64,000 nt of DNA from Lacticaseibacillus sharpeae JCM 1186 = DSM 20505 (GCF_001436225.1 NZ_AYYO01000056.1:124001-188000), one strand, 5' to 3'; shown: positions 31,758 through 40,497, counted from the stretch's first letter. Translations and numbers: made by a program. Notes: generated from the sequence alone by a model not told the origin.

Positions 31758-32537
31758 TTGACGAAATACAAAGGCTACATGATTGATTTGGACGGCACCA
31801 TCTACCGTGGCAACGAGCGGATTCCGGAAGCAAAGGACTTCGTTGAACGCTTGCAGGCGGCACAGATTCCGTTCTTGTTCTTAACCAACAACACCACGCG
31901 GACGCCACAAATGGTCGTTGACTTCTTAGCAGAAAAGCACGACATCCACGTGACGACTGACGAGATTTACACTCCATCCATGGCCACGGCGAACTACATC
32001 AGCCGCGAAAATGGCGGGGATCCAAGCAACAAGTCCGTCTACATCATCGGCGAAATCGGGCTGAAGAAGGCCATCTTGAACACCGGAATTCAGCTGAACG
32101 ATTACGACCCTGATTACGTGGTGGTCGGGCTTGATTACGACGTGACCTACCACAAGTTCGAACTCGCGACCCTGGCCATCAAGCGTGGGGCCATGTTCAT
32201 CGGGACCAACGAAGACACCAACCTGCCAAACGAACGCGGTCAGGTGCCTGGTGCCGGGTCCGTTATCGCCCTGGTTGAACGCTCCACCCAGCAGCAGGCC
32301 TTCTACATCGGCAAGCCGCGCCGGCCAATCATGGACGCCGCGCTGGACGTCATGGGCCTCGACGCCAAGGATTGCGTCATGGTTGGGGACAACTACAACA
32401 CGGACATCAAGGCGGGGATTAACTCCGGGATTGACCAGCTGCTCGTTTACACCGGCATTTCGACGCCAGCGCAGGTCGCGGGCCAGGCTATTCAGCCAAC
32501 CCACGTCGTGAACAGTCTGGCTGAGTGGGAAGTATGA
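31758..32537 (+). CDS. HAD-IIA phosphatase (NagD/YutF type)
   Basis: The 259-residue protein has DLDGTIYRG near residue 10, the FLTNNTTRT motif, GKPRRPIMDAAL and MVGDNYNTDIKAG, the full set of the NagD-like HAD-IIA subclass. YutF of Bacillus and relatives dephosphorylate sugar or nucleotide monophosphates. Start is TTG 31758 with GGATAGGAA upstream. Its stop overlaps the start of the next gene by four bases. Confidence 0.88.
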   Translation: MTKYKGYMIDLDGTIYRGNERIPEAKDFVERLQAAQIPFLFLTNNTTRTPQMVVDFLAEKHDIHVTTDEIYTPSMATANYISRENGGDPSNKSVYIIGEIGLKKAILNTGIQLNDYDPDYVVVGLDYDVTYHKFELATLAIKRGAMFIGTNEDTNLPNERGQVPGAGSVIALVERSTQQQAFYIGKPRRPIMDAALDVMGLDAKDCVMVGDNYNTDIKAGINSGIDQLLVYTGISTPAQVAGQAIQPTHVVNSLAEWEV

Positions 32538-33163
32538 TGCGGCGTGCCGGCCATGTGCTGGCATTCTGGCTCTTCCTCATCAGCGCCAGCATTTTCCTTG
32601 TGACGTTGCTCTCGCTGATTTTCTTCCCCATCGCCGTGCAGGTCGAACACCTCACCAAGATTGCGGGGATGGGGGCAGGCAAGCTGTACCACAACTACCT
32701 GCAACTGATGCTGTACCTGTACAACCCGTTCTCCGGGGATGTGGTGCACCTCAATAACTTCATCGTCAGCACTTCGGGGGCTCGGCACTTTGCCGATGTC
32801 CGTAACCTGTTCGTGTTCGATATTGCAGTGATGCTGGTGACCGCGTGGCCGACCTTGCGCTATTTGCGGCAGCTGACCGTTCGCCGGGAGCGGTACGAAC
32901 TGGTGGGTCAGGCCCGCGGCGGGGTGCTGTTCTCCGTCGCCATGGTCGCCATCATGGCCATGAACTTCGATGCGTTCTTCATCGGCTTCCACAAGCTGCT
33001 CTTCCGGAACAACGACTGGCTGTTCGATCCGCGCACGGACCCAATCATCAACGTGTTGCCGGAGAACTTCTTTGCCGTGTGCTTCGTGCTGGGATTTGCC
33101 ATTTTCCTCAGCGTTTTGGGTTGGCTGATTTACACGGGCAAAAAGGACGCAAAATTAAACTAA
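32534..33163 (+). CDS. TIGR01906-type integral membrane protein
   Basis: The 209-residue protein has four membrane segments and an outer loop after the first, with LMLYLYNPFSGDVVHLNNFI, as in TIGR01906 proteins of lactic acid bacteria. The ATG at 32534 overlaps the stop of the HAD gene (ATGA). Context within the yutD operon supports the assignment. Function unknown. Confidence 0.78.
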   Translation: MMRRAGHVLAFWLFLISASIFLVTLLSLIFFPIAVQVEHLTKIAGMGAGKLYHNYLQLMLYLYNPFSGDVVHLNNFIVSTSGARHFADVRNLFVFDIAVMLVTAWPTLRYLRQLTVRRERYELVGQARGGVLFSVAMVAIMAMNFDAFFIGFHKLLFRNNDWLFDPRTDPIINVLPENFFAVCFVLGFAIFLSVLGWLIYTGKKDAKLN

Positions 33164-33169
33164 CCATGG

Positions 33170-33201
33170 AACCGCACTTCTGCCAGGAAGGGCGGTTTTT
33201 T
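33170..33201 (+). terminator. Terminator after TIGR01906 gene
   Basis: AACCGC (33170-33175) pairs with GCGGTT (33192-33197), followed by T residues. Confidence 0.75.
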
Positions 33202-33214
33202 GCGCGCCAGACAC

Positions 33215-33243
33215 AAAAAAAGCGTCCGGCAGTTGCCGAACGC
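33215..33243 (-). terminator. Terminator of dedA
   Basis: GCGTCCGGC and GCCGAACGC arms around AGTT; seven T residues on the minus strand. Confidence 0.85.
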
Positions 33244-33254
33244 ATAGTCAATAG

Positions 33255-33902
33255 TTAAGCTTTAGTTTTCTTGAGTGAGCCCTTGATGGCGGTGAATGCG
33301 ATTGGAATCAGCGACACCAGGATGATGCCGAGCACGATGGCGGAGAAGTGGGCCTTCACGAAGGCGGTGTTCCCGAACCAGTAACCGGCGATGCAGCAGA
33401 GCGCAACCCAGGAGACGGCGCCCAGCAAGTTGTAAGGTAAGAACCGCTTGTAGGTCATTGTGGAGCCCCCGGCAACGAACGGGATGAACGTGCGGATGAT
33501 GGGCATGAACCGCGCGAGGGTGATGACGATGTCCCCCATGCGGTCGAACAACCCTTCCGCTTCGTGCAGCTTCTCCTCATTGATGTACTTGCCGAAGAAC
33601 GAGCTCTTCGTGGCCGCCTTTCCGAGCTTCTTCGCGATATGGAAGTTCAGTGAATCCCCTGCGAGGCAGGCAATCAGGAACAGCGCGGCGAAGAGCCAAA
33701 TGTTCAGGTGGTAAACCTCGTTGGCCGCCAGCGCACTGGCCGCGAATAACAAGGAGTCCCCGGGGAGAAAAGGCAGGATGACCGCGCCGGTTTCGATGAA
33801 GATGATGGCGAACAAGATGATGTAGGTCCAGCCGCCAAATGTTTGCACGATGTTCACCAGGTGGTCGTCAACGTGCAACACGAAATCAATTAATGTGGAC
33901 AT
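33255..33902 (-). CDS. dedA: DedA-family membrane protein (VTT domain)
   Basis: The 215-residue protein has the DedA/VTT layout with the re-entrant motif FLPGDSLLFAAS near residues 45-56 and ITLARFMPIIRTFIPFVAG near 130-148. Proteins of this family scramble or flip lipids such as undecaprenyl phosphate or phosphatidylethanolamine and support envelope homeostasis. GGAGG before the ATG at 33902 fixes the start. Confidence 0.9.
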   Translation of the reverse strand: MSTLIDFVLHVDDHLVNIVQTFGGWTYIILFAIIFIETGAVILPFLPGDSLLFAASALAANEVYHLNIWLFAALFLIACLAGDSLNFHIAKKLGKAATKSSFFGKYINEEKLHEAEGLFDRMGDIVITLARFMPIIRTFIPFVAGGSTMTYKRFLPYNLLGAVSWVALCCIAGYWFGNTAFVKAHFSAIVLGIILVSLIPIAFTAIKGSLKKTKA

Positions 33903-34020
33903 ATGTATCCTCCAAAGTAGTGTACGTTGCCTAGTATACCTAAGTTTGCGGGCCTTAGCAGTAGCATTAGTGCAAATATTCATTAAAAATCGGTAACATT
34001 GCTGAAAATGTCGCGGGTTC

Positions 34021-34047
34021 AAAAAAACCAGGACGAGGCGCCCTGGT
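34021..34047 (-). terminator. Terminator of fnr
   Basis: ACCAGG (34027-34032) pairs with CCTGGT (34042-34047); the minus-strand exit has seven T residues. Confidence 0.8.
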
Positions 34048-34060
34048 TCAGTTGACCGAT

Positions 34061-35044
34061 TTATTTGTGGTCCTGAATCATGCTGCTGGAATGTAGTGGC
34101 GCCCGCCGCTGTGGGTACAGTTCCTTCATGATGCTGTCGACGGCTGTGGGGGCCTCACCGAAGCCACTGGCAATCAGCTTGAGCTTGCCGGGGTAGGTGA
34201 CCGCGTCGCCGATTGCGTACACGTGGGGGCGGCTGGTGGCGAATTCGCGGCTGACCTGGACCTGGTTGTGCTCCAGATCGATGTGCCAAGCCCGCAATTG
34301 CTTGTTGTCGCTGGCAAAACCGTAGCTGACCAGCAGGTAGTCGGCGTGCAGATGCTCGTGTTCCTCGCCGCGCACGGGGCGCAAATCAAGGTCCAGCTGG
34401 CTACCGTCTTGGTGGAGTTCCGCAATCAACTTAGGTGTGTGCAACTCGACATGACTTTGCTGCAGCGCGGTGACGCTGCTTTCTAGTCCGCGGAACTGGT
34501 CGCGCCGGTGAATCAAATCCACGTGGGCGGCAATTGGCTCCAGTGCGAGGGCCCAGTCGATGGCCGAGTCGCCGCCGCCCGCGATGGCAACGTGTGCACC
34601 GCGGAGCTGCTCCAGGTCGGTGATGGTGTACAGCACGCGCTTGCCGTCCAGCGCGTGGTCGTACGGTGCCGCTAGCGGCCGGGGCGCGAACGCACCGGCA
34701 CCAGTCGCCAAGATTACGGCGCGGGCGTAGATATGCTCGCTGCCGGCAGTCAGGTCCAGGTACTCATCCGCCTGTTCGATGCTGGTCACCTTGGTGTTCA
34801 ACTTGATGGTGGGGTCAAAGCGCGCCATCTGCTGGGCCAGGGTTACCCCGAGGTCCTGGCCGGAGATTTCTGGCATTCCGGCGATGTCATAAATTTTCTT
34901 TTGTGGGTACAGCGCGGTCGGTTGCCCGCCAACCTGTGCTGTGCCTTCGATGAGCACGACGTCCGCGGACCGCAGCCCGGCATAGAACGTCGCGAACATG
35001 CCGACGGGTCCGGCACCAATGACGGCGATATCGTAAATGTGCAC
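34061..35044 (-). CDS. Ferredoxin/flavodoxin--NADP+ reductase (YumC type)
   Basis: The 327-residue flavoprotein resembles thioredoxin reductase but lacks its CxxC pair: FAD site GAGPVGMF at residues 9-16, GGQPTALYP, NADPH site GGGDSAIDWA and YAIGDAVTYPGK near the end. These are the marks of YumC-type reductases. It moves electrons between NADPH and flavodoxin or ferredoxin. I chose GTG 35044; the ATG at 35056 overlaps the AAAGGATG ribosome site. It is a single gene with its own terminator. Confidence 0.9.
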   Translation of the reverse strand: MHIYDIAVIGAGPVGMFATFYAGLRSADVVLIEGTAQVGGQPTALYPQKKIYDIAGMPEISGQDLGVTLAQQMARFDPTIKLNTKVTSIEQADEYLDLTAGSEHIYARAVILATGAGAFAPRPLAAPYDHALDGKRVLYTITDLEQLRGAHVAIAGGGDSAIDWALALEPIAAHVDLIHRRDQFRGLESSVTALQQSHVELHTPKLIAELHQDGSQLDLDLRPVRGEEHEHLHADYLLVSYGFASDNKQLRAWHIDLEHNQVQVSREFATSRPHVYAIGDAVTYPGKLKLIASGFGEAPTAVDSIMKELYPQRRAPLHSSSMIQDHK

Positions 35045-35227
35045 GAATATCCACATCCTTTCTTATTAATCCATAGTTTACACGAATTTACCGGTTGCGG
35101 GAAAGGCAATTTAGCGTAACTCAAAGTGACAGCGCGTGAATATTCGCGGCGAAAATGGCGGAGACGGTGCAAGCAGCGCGATAATCGGTTATGATAGAAG
35201 ACAGTTTATAAATATTGGGAGGCAAAC

Positions 35228-35812
35228 ATGACTTATCCACAGCTTGACCTGGCAAACCACCAGGGACCAACAGTGACACTGAACACCAACCACGGCGACA
35301 TCGTGATTGCGCTGTTCCCAGACGTTGCACCGAAGACCGTTGCGAACTTCGTCGGTCTGACGAAGAAGGGCTACTACGACGGCATTATCTTCCACCGCGT
35401 GATTCCTGACTTCATGATTCAGGGTGGCGACCCAACCGGTACCGGGATGGGCGGCGAGAGCATCTACGGCGACAGCTTCGAAGATGAATTCAGCAACCAG
35501 GCATTCAACTTGCGTGGGGCCCTCTCCATGGCTAACGCTGGTCCGAACACCAACGGCAGTCAGTTCTTCATCGTGCAGAACAAGAACATCAACAACGGGT
35601 TCCTCCAGCAGATGGACGCAGCTGGTTACCCAGCCGAAATCATTGAAGCCTACAAGCAGGGGGGCACGCCATGGCTTGACCACCGGCACACCGTCTTTGG
35701 CCAGGTAATGACCGGTATGGACGTGGTCGACGAAATCGCCGGCGTGAAGACACTGCCTGGCGACAAGCCTGCAGAAGACGTCACCATTATTTCTGCAACC
35801 GTAACTGAATAA
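35228..35812 (+). CDS. ppiB: Peptidyl-prolyl cis-trans isomerase, cyclophilin type
   Basis: The 194-residue cytoplasmic cyclophilin shows [20 protein letters not shown] with the catalytic arginine, [19 protein letters not shown] and HTVFGQV. It speeds proline isomerisation during protein folding. GGGAGG precedes the ATG. It has no signal peptide and is monocistronic, with a strong terminator. Confidence 0.94.
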   Translation: MTYPQLDLANHQGPTVTLNTNHGDIVIALFPDVAPKTVANFVGLTKKGYYDGIIFHRVIPDFMIQGGDPTGTGMGGESIYGDSFEDEFSNQAFNLRGALSMANAGPNTNGSQFFIVQNKNINNGFLQQMDAAGYPAEIIEAYKQGGTPWLDHRHTVFGQVMTGMDVVDEIAGVKTLPGDKPAEDVTIISATVTE

Positions 35813-35822
35813 ATTATCGCTG

Positions 35823-35848
35823 AGGCCGGAGTAATCCGGCCTTTTTTG
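35823..35848 (+). terminator. Terminator after ppiB
   Basis: AGGCCGGA and TCCGGCCT arms around GTAA, followed by T residues. Confidence 0.9.
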
Positions 35849-35911
35849 GTCCCTGATGCGCGGCATTGTGCGTGAATATGCAGCAGGTGCCTTTTTTTAA
35901 CTGCGACCAAC

Positions 35912-35920
35912 TGTTATAAT
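35912..35920 (+). promoter_or_regulatory. Extended -10 of the S1-domain gene
   Basis: TGT-TATAAT with a weak -35. Confidence 0.6.
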
Positions 35921-35952
35921 TTTGAGGAAGTCTAATGGAATGAAGTGTCAGT

Positions 35953-36324
35953 ATGAATTATCGCATCGGTGATATCGTGACTGGCAAGGTTACCGGAATT
36001 CAGCCGTACGGGGCGTTTGTTGCCCTGGACGACGAGGAACAAGGTCTGATTCACATCTCTGAGTGTCAGCAAGGTTACGTGGCGTCACTCAATGATGTAT
36101 TCCAGGTTGGGCAGGCAGTCCAGGTTATTATTCTGGACATTGACGAATATACGCACAAGATTAGTTTATCCATTCGGGCGCTGCAGGATCGCCCAGTATC
36201 TGGGCGCAGACGCCGCAAGCATTTTTGGACGAACAGAAAGGCCCACAGTGGGTTTAAGCCGATTGCGGACAATCTGGCCGGCTGGATTTCTGATTTCCAA
36301 GCCTACGACGAACATAATCATTAA
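35953..36324 (+). CDS. S1-domain RNA-binding protein (YugI/CvfD type)
   Basis: The 123-residue protein has one S1 RNA-binding domain at residues 1-74 (GDIVTGKVTGIQPYGAFVAL, GLIHISE) and a basic tail RRRRKHFW. It matches the general stress protein 13/CvfD group, which binds ribosomes or mRNA and acts in stress and virulence gene control. The ribosome site before the ATG is weak, so translation may be modest. Confidence 0.85.
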   Translation: MNYRIGDIVTGKVTGIQPYGAFVALDDEEQGLIHISECQQGYVASLNDVFQVGQAVQVIILDIDEYTHKISLSIRALQDRPVSGRRRRKHFWTNRKAHSGFKPIADNLAGWISDFQAYDEHNH

Positions 36325-36326
36325 CG

Positions 36327-36361
36327 AAGAACACCACCCGCATTTGGCGGGTGGTGTTCTT
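36327..36361 (+). terminator. Terminator after S1 gene
   Basis: A perfect 15-bp stem AAGAACACCACCCGC/GCGGGTGGTGTTCTT around ATTTG. Confidence 0.85.
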
Positions 36362-36379
36362 TGGTTAGCGGCGGGGGAC

Positions 36380-36408
36380 AAAAAAACACCCCGCAAATGC
36401 GAGGTGTT
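36380..36408 (-). terminator. Terminator of the tRNA-Glu/tRNA-Thr unit
   Basis: ACACC-CGC arms (36386-36408) with seven T residues on the minus strand. Confidence 0.8.
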
Positions 36409-36423
36409 ATCCGTGTATATCGA

Positions 36424-36496
36424 TGCCAGCTGCAGGAGTCGAACCTGTGACCCTCGGTTTACGATACCGATGCTCTACCAACTGAGCTAAGCTGGC
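36424..36496 (-). tRNA. tRNA-Thr (anticodon CGT)
   Basis: On the minus strand the acceptor GCCAGCT pairs with AGCTGGC, with discriminator A. The anticodon stem TCGGT/ACCGA encloses ATCGTAA, giving CGT. D- and T-arms are normal; length 73 nt. It follows tRNA-Glu in one transcript. Confidence 0.95.
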
Positions 36497-36503
36497 ATAT
36501 TGA

Positions 36504-36575
36504 TGACCCGTACGGGATTCGGACCCATGTTACCGCCGTGAAAGGGCGGTGTCTTAACCACTTGACCAACGGGCC
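36504..36575 (-). tRNA. tRNA-Glu (anticodon TTC)
   Basis: The acceptor GGCCCGT pairs with ACGGGTC (one G-T wobble). The anticodon stem CCGCC/GGCGG encloses CTTTCAC, giving TTC. Length 72 nt. It is the first gene of the Glu-Thr unit. Confidence 0.95.
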
Positions 36576-36596
36576 ATGTCATCAACAACAAGATAT

Positions 36597-36625
36597 ACTA
36601 TACTAAGATTGTGGAAGTCTGTCTA
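36597..36625 (-). promoter_or_regulatory. Promoter of tRNA-Glu/tRNA-Thr
   Basis: On the minus strand TAGACA (36625-36620), 17-base spacer and TATAGT (36602-36597). Confidence 0.7.
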
Positions 36626-36679
36626 CCCCTTTTTACAGAAAAAGTGACGAAATTTTGGTATTTGTGAAAAATATTCTGC

Positions 36680-36726
36680 AATTTGGCCGCGAGATTGCCG
36701 GTAACTGGGCATTCTGCGGCCGAATT
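36680..36726. repeat. 11-nt inverted repeat between tRNA units
   Basis: AATTTGGCCGC (36680-36690) and GCGGCCGAATT (36716-36726) can pair with one G-T wobble across a 25-nt loop. No open frame with a ribosome site exists in this 311-bp spacer. Confidence 0.45.
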
Positions 36727-36832
36727 AAGTCGAGCATTTATGCCACAAGTGTGCCTTTTCTTTCAGAAACGGGGCGGGGAACCCGTACTGGTGCGGGCGA
36801 AAATATTTATTGCGCTTTTCGTCACAAAATTC

Positions 36833-36862
36833 TTGACGGGGCAGGCAATTCCGTTGTATTAT
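36833..36862 (+). promoter_or_regulatory. Promoter of tRNA-Asn
   Basis: TTGACG (36833-36838), 18-base spacer and TATTAT (36857-36862). Confidence 0.7.
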
Positions 36863-36886
36863 TTTTCTCGTGCTAAGAATACTTAT

Positions 36887-36959
36887 TCCGGTTTAGCTCA
36901 GTTGGTAGAGCACCTGACTGTTAATCAGGTTGTCGTCAGTTCGAGTCTGACAACCGGAG
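36887..36959 (+). tRNA. tRNA-Asn (anticodon GTT)
   Basis: Acceptor TCCGGTT pairs with AACCGGA and discriminator G follows. The anticodon stem CCTGA/TCAGG encloses CTGTTAA, giving GTT. Length 73 nt, with own promoter and terminator. Confidence 0.95.
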
Positions 36960-36965
36960 TTCTGA

Positions 36966-37000
36966 AGCGTCGCGTGGAGCAATCCGGCGGCGCTTTTTTT
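36966..37000 (+). terminator. Terminator after tRNA-Asn
   Basis: AGCGTCGC and GCGGCGCT arms followed by seven T residues. Confidence 0.75.
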
Positions 37001-37004
37001 GTGC

Positions 37005-37048
37005 AAAAAGTCGCGGGTCCATCACAACTGATGGGCCCGCGACTTTTT
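37005..37048 (-). terminator. Terminator of Mga-like regulator gene
   Basis: AAAAAGTCGCGGG (37005-37017) and CCCGCGACTTTTT (37036-37048), symmetric A/T flanks, working also for the opposite strand. Confidence 0.85.
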
Positions 37049-37053
37049 AATAT

Positions 37054-38514
37054 TTACACGGAGAAGATGGACTGCTGATCAATGCGCAACTTCTTGCATA
37101 AGCGGCCGGCGTTAACGGCGGCGGGCAGTTCAGAAATCCACTGCATTCCTTCTAAGTGGTACTTGGTCATCAATGCCTCCGTATCATCGCAGTGGTGCTG
37201 ATAGATCAGGAAGCTCCCGGGCACAGAATCGGGGCCGATTGCGCTTTGCGGCTTGATGTCGATCAGGCCCCAGAACCAGTTGGACATGACGTCGTGTTCT
37301 AGTGGGGTGAACTCATCAGACATGTACACGGTGGTGCGCCAGCCCTGCATCATCAGCATCCCCAGGTGCTTGTGGGCGTACTGGACGAGCATGGCCACGT
37401 TCCTGGATGAGAGCTTGTTTAGCAGCTCGGTGGGCAGCACTTCGCTGACAAGGGCGGTCAGTTGCGCCGATTCCGGCGCGTAGTTCTCGAGCTTGATGAA
37501 CCCGCCGTCAAAGAACGGGACGACGCCAAAAATATTCATGAATACCGCAATGGACGCAATGCGGAAGTAGATGCGGGCAATCTTGGGTTCAATGGCATCA
37601 CCGCGTTTGATTGGCCGCAGCATTTTGGGCATTTTCGGGGCACCGATGCCGACTTGTTGCATGAACTTCTTGTGGCCGGCGGCGGAGAGGTATTGCACCT
37701 GGTACGGCATGTAGCACACCAGATAATCTAGCTGCTTGATTGCGTGGTGCAGCTGGCTGACGGTGCCGCTCCACAGTCCGGTTGACTGGACGGCTTGCGA
37801 AATTGGGTCCAGTTCCGCGTGCGGGTGCACCAGCGCGTGTTCACGGCCGATTTGGTCCTGATTGTTGAGCACGTTGGGCAGGTTGCGCAGCCGCACAATC
37901 CAGATACTGATGATAATCCGCCGGTCGGCCTGGACGGCATGGTCTTGTTGCAACAAATCGCTCTTTTCATAGAAGGAAGCAATTTGCTCCAGAACCGTTA
38001 ACTCCGCGGGGGTCATCTTTTGCGGGATACTGATTTCGGTTGTTTTAAAGAATGAGTACTGAATGCTTTCTGTGACCGGCTCGGAGACAGACAGGGTGAG
38101 CTTGCCGCCGTCGAACCAAATATTATGCCGCTCCAGTTCGCTGATATAGGGGGCGATGCGGCGCTTCAGGGTGATGACGCTAATGTGCTGGGCCTTAGCG
38201 AAATCCGCCATCGAGGGCACGTCGTGGGTAAAGCCTTGGTCAATCAGCTGCCCAGTGACACTCGAACTATAGAGGAAACGCCGGTAGTCATTGATGGTCA
38301 GGGGCGTCAGTTCATCCAGCTCGCGTTTGGTGGCATCCGGGCATAACGATTTAACGTCCGTGCGCAGCTCTTTGTACAGACGCAAGGCCGTGGAGTAGGG
38401 AATGCGGCGTTCCAGCGCGTATTCACGCGCAGACGTAGGCATTTCGCGGAGAAAGACAAACAAGTCGAGTTTGCGCCGATCATTGTCGGTCAATAATGTG
38501 TCAGCAATACGCAT
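37054..38514 (-). CDS. Mga/AtxA-like helix-turn-helix regulator
   Basis: The 486-residue protein has two N-terminal DNA-binding regions: a helix-turn-helix near residues 15-55 and an Mga-type one near 70-130 (MADFAKAQHISVITLKRRI). A long helical body follows, as in PRD-containing regulators of the Mga/AtxA group. In streptococci and bacilli these are activators tuned by sugar phosphotransferase phosphorylation. It is transcribed divergently from dtpT over a 455-bp region with repeated TGTGTCA motifs, which suggests but does not prove that it controls the peptide transporter. Phosphorylatable histidines cannot be assigned confidently. Confidence 0.75.
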   Translation of the reverse strand: MRIADTLLTDNDRRKLDLFVFLREMPTSAREYALERRIPYSTALRLYKELRTDVKSLCPDATKRELDELTPLTINDYRRFLYSSSVTGQLIDQGFTHDVPSMADFAKAQHISVITLKRRIAPYISELERHNIWFDGGKLTLSVSEPVTESIQYSFFKTTEISIPQKMTPAELTVLEQIASFYEKSDLLQQDHAVQADRRIIISIWIVRLRNLPNVLNNQDQIGREHALVHPHAELDPISQAVQSTGLWSGTVSQLHHAIKQLDYLVCYMPYQVQYLSAAGHKKFMQQVGIGAPKMPKMLRPIKRGDAIEPKIARIYFRIASIAVFMNIFGVVPFFDGGFIKLENYAPESAQLTALVSEVLPTELLNKLSSRNVAMLVQYAHKHLGMLMMQGWRTTVYMSDEFTPLEHDVMSNWFWGLIDIKPQSAIGPDSVPGSFLIYQHHCDDTEALMTKYHLEGMQWISELPAAVNAGRLCKKLRIDQQSIFSV

Positions 38515-38893
38515 GCTTTTGCCTCCTTGCCGTTGTCCTCATAATACGGGGTTCGGCCAACTACCTAATTTATAAATAATTTTAGCGTGCAAATCAAGCT
38601 TTAAACGACGCTTGTTCGGCGCTTGTGAACAAATAAATTCCGGATATGCATATTATGACACAGTGTCGTATAAATAGTAAGCGCAACCACACCTGAACTG
38701 GCGGAATTTATAGATTTTTTACTACAAAACACGCGTGTTTGTGTCACTTGAACGAATTTGTGTAAATGAGATAAATTTCAGTATTACGCCACACTTACGC
38801 AATTTAAATGCAAAACTCAGGTCAGAAAACCCCAAAACCGCGCTAATCAAAATGCCGAATTGTGACACAATGTCTCATTTTGATTTGTGTCAC
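38497..38893. repeat. Five copies of TGTGTCA/TGACACA around the dtpT promoter
   Basis: TGTGTCA or its complement occurs at 38497-38503, 38656-38662, 38740-38746, 38863-38869 and 38886-38892. Three copies extend to the 9-mer TTGTGTCAC (38739, 38885; complement at 38862). The copies at 38862 and 38885 form an inverted pair, and the one at 38656 lies in GACAC-A-GTGTC. Likely operator sites. Confidence 0.65.
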
Positions 38894-38969
38894 GGCCATT
38901 TTAAGATTAAAATATGTTCTTATTACGAAACAATTTATAAATTTACGCTTTTCGAAAGGAAGTTTCTCC
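38515..38969. other. 455-bp divergent spacer Mga-like gene/dtpT
   Basis: The A+T-rich spacer has no credible small gene; it carries the repeated heptamers and the dtpT promoter. Its A+T content contrasts sharply with the flanking genes. Confidence 0.6.
38885..38913 (+). promoter_or_regulatory. Likely promoter of dtpT
   Basis: TTGTGT (38885-38890), 17-base spacer and TAAAAT (38908-38913). The -35 lies within a TTGTGTCAC repeat. Confidence 0.55.
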
Positions 38970-40436
38970 GTGAATAAAGATTCCGACCACGCATTCTTTG
39001 GTCAACCCCGTGGGCTAGCAACGCTGGCGTTCACCGAATTCTGGGAACGATTCAGTTACTACGGGATGAAGGCCATCCTGCTTTACTACATGTACTTCGC
39101 TGTGACCAAGGGCGGTTTGGGCATGGACAAGGCGACCGCCATGTCTGTGACTGCCATCTACGGTTCACTGGTTTACCTCAGCTCAATCCTCGGTGGGTTC
39201 GCCGCTGACCGACTCTGGGGTGGCCACAAGACCGTGTTCATTGGTGGGATTTTCATCATGTTCGGCCACATTTTCCTCGCGCTGCCATTCGGCGAAATGG
39301 CGCTGTTCGCTTCAATCGCACTGATTGTTATCGGGACCGGGCTGCTTAAGCCCAACATTTCCGAAATGGTCGGGGGCCTCTACAGCGAAGAAGACACGCG
39401 GCGGGACAGTGGGTTCTCCATGCTGGTCATGGGGATTAACCTCGGGAGCTTCATCGCACCGCTGATCGTTGGCTGGCTCGGACAGAAGGTTAACTTCCAC
39501 CTTGGGTTCTCCCTCGCTGCCATCGGGATGGCTATCGGGCTCTTCTTTTTCGTCGTTGACGGGAACAAGTACCTGAACAAGGACGACTTTGCTGCGCCGG
39601 ATCCACTGCAGGCTGACGAAGTGAAGGCCCTGGTTATCAAGGTCGTTGCGGCAATCGTCGTCGTCGCTGCCATCTTCGGCATCATGGGCGTTACCGGCAA
39701 CTTCAACCTGACCAACGTCATCAACTTCATCACTCTGATTGCCATCATCGTGCCAATCGCGTACTTCGTGATGTTCCTGACCAGTAAGAAGGTCACCAAG
39801 GTTGAACGCAGCCGTGTTTGGGCCTACATTCCACTGTTCATCGCGGCCGTAATCTTCTGGGCGATTGAAGAACAAGGTTCCGTTGTGCTGGCGATGTTCG
39901 CGCAGACGCAGACGAACCTGAACTTCCTTGGCTTCACCATTCCGGCTAGTTGGTTCCAGAGTTTGAACCCACTGTTCATCGTGCTCTACACGCCATTCTT
40001 CGCTTGGCTCTGGATGCACCTGGGCAAGAAGCAGCCAAGCAGCCCGAAGAAATTCACGCTTGGCCTCGTCTTCGCCGGTCTCAGCTTCATCGTTATGATG
40101 TTGCCAGTCGGCATGCACGGCACGCACAGCCTGGTGTCACCACTGTGGCTGGTGCTCTCATGGGCCATCGTTGAAATTGCGGAATTGCTGATCTCTCCAG
40201 TCGGCCTCTCCGTGACAACGAAGCTCGCACCACGCGCATTCCGTTCCCAGATGATGAGTATGTGGTTCCTCGCTGACGCCGCTGCTCAGGCAATTAATGC
40301 GCAGGTCGTTAAACTCTACACGCCTGCCAACGAATTCTGGTTCTTCGGCCTGGTTGGGGGCGCAACCGTCCTCCTCGCCGTTGTCCTCCTGTTCGTCACC
40401 CCACGGATTGAAAAGCTTATGGCTGGGGTTAACTAA
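38970..40436 (+). CDS. dtpT: Di-/tripeptide:proton symporter (POT/PTR2 family)
   Basis: The 488-residue transporter has twelve or more membrane segments and the family signatures: ExxER-type TEFWERFSYYGMKAILLYYM near residues 22-41 and GTGLLKPNISEMVGGLY with the PTR2 motif. It imports di- and tripeptides with protons, feeding peptidases such as PepV and PepQ. Start is GTG 38970, with GAAAGGAAG eight bases before it. It is alone in its unit, with an A+T-rich regulated leader. Confidence 0.93.
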   Translation: MNKDSDHAFFGQPRGLATLAFTEFWERFSYYGMKAILLYYMYFAVTKGGLGMDKATAMSVTAIYGSLVYLSSILGGFAADRLWGGHKTVFIGGIFIMFGHIFLALPFGEMALFASIALIVIGTGLLKPNISEMVGGLYSEEDTRRDSGFSMLVMGINLGSFIAPLIVGWLGQKVNFHLGFSLAAIGMAIGLFFFVVDGNKYLNKDDFAAPDPLQADEVKALVIKVVAAIVVVAAIFGIMGVTGNFNLTNVINFITLIAIIVPIAYFVMFLTSKKVTKVERSRVWAYIPLFIAAVIFWAIEEQGSVVLAMFAQTQTNLNFLGFTIPASWFQSLNPLFIVLYTPFFAWLWMHLGKKQPSSPKKFTLGLVFAGLSFIVMMLPVGMHGTHSLVSPLWLVLSWAIVEIAELLISPVGLSVTTKLAPRAFRSQMMSMWFLADAAAQAINAQVVKLYTPANEFWFFGLVGGATVLLAVVLLFVTPRIEKLMAGVN

Positions 40437-40457
40437 ATCGATTTACCGCTGACCGCA

Positions 40458-40497
40458 AACGCCCGGCACTCCTTTCTTGGAGCGTCCGGGCGTTTTT
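40458..40497 (+). terminator. Terminator after dtpT
   Basis: AACGCCCGG and CCGGGCGTT arms with an inner CTCC/GGAG stem, followed by T residues. Confidence 0.88.
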
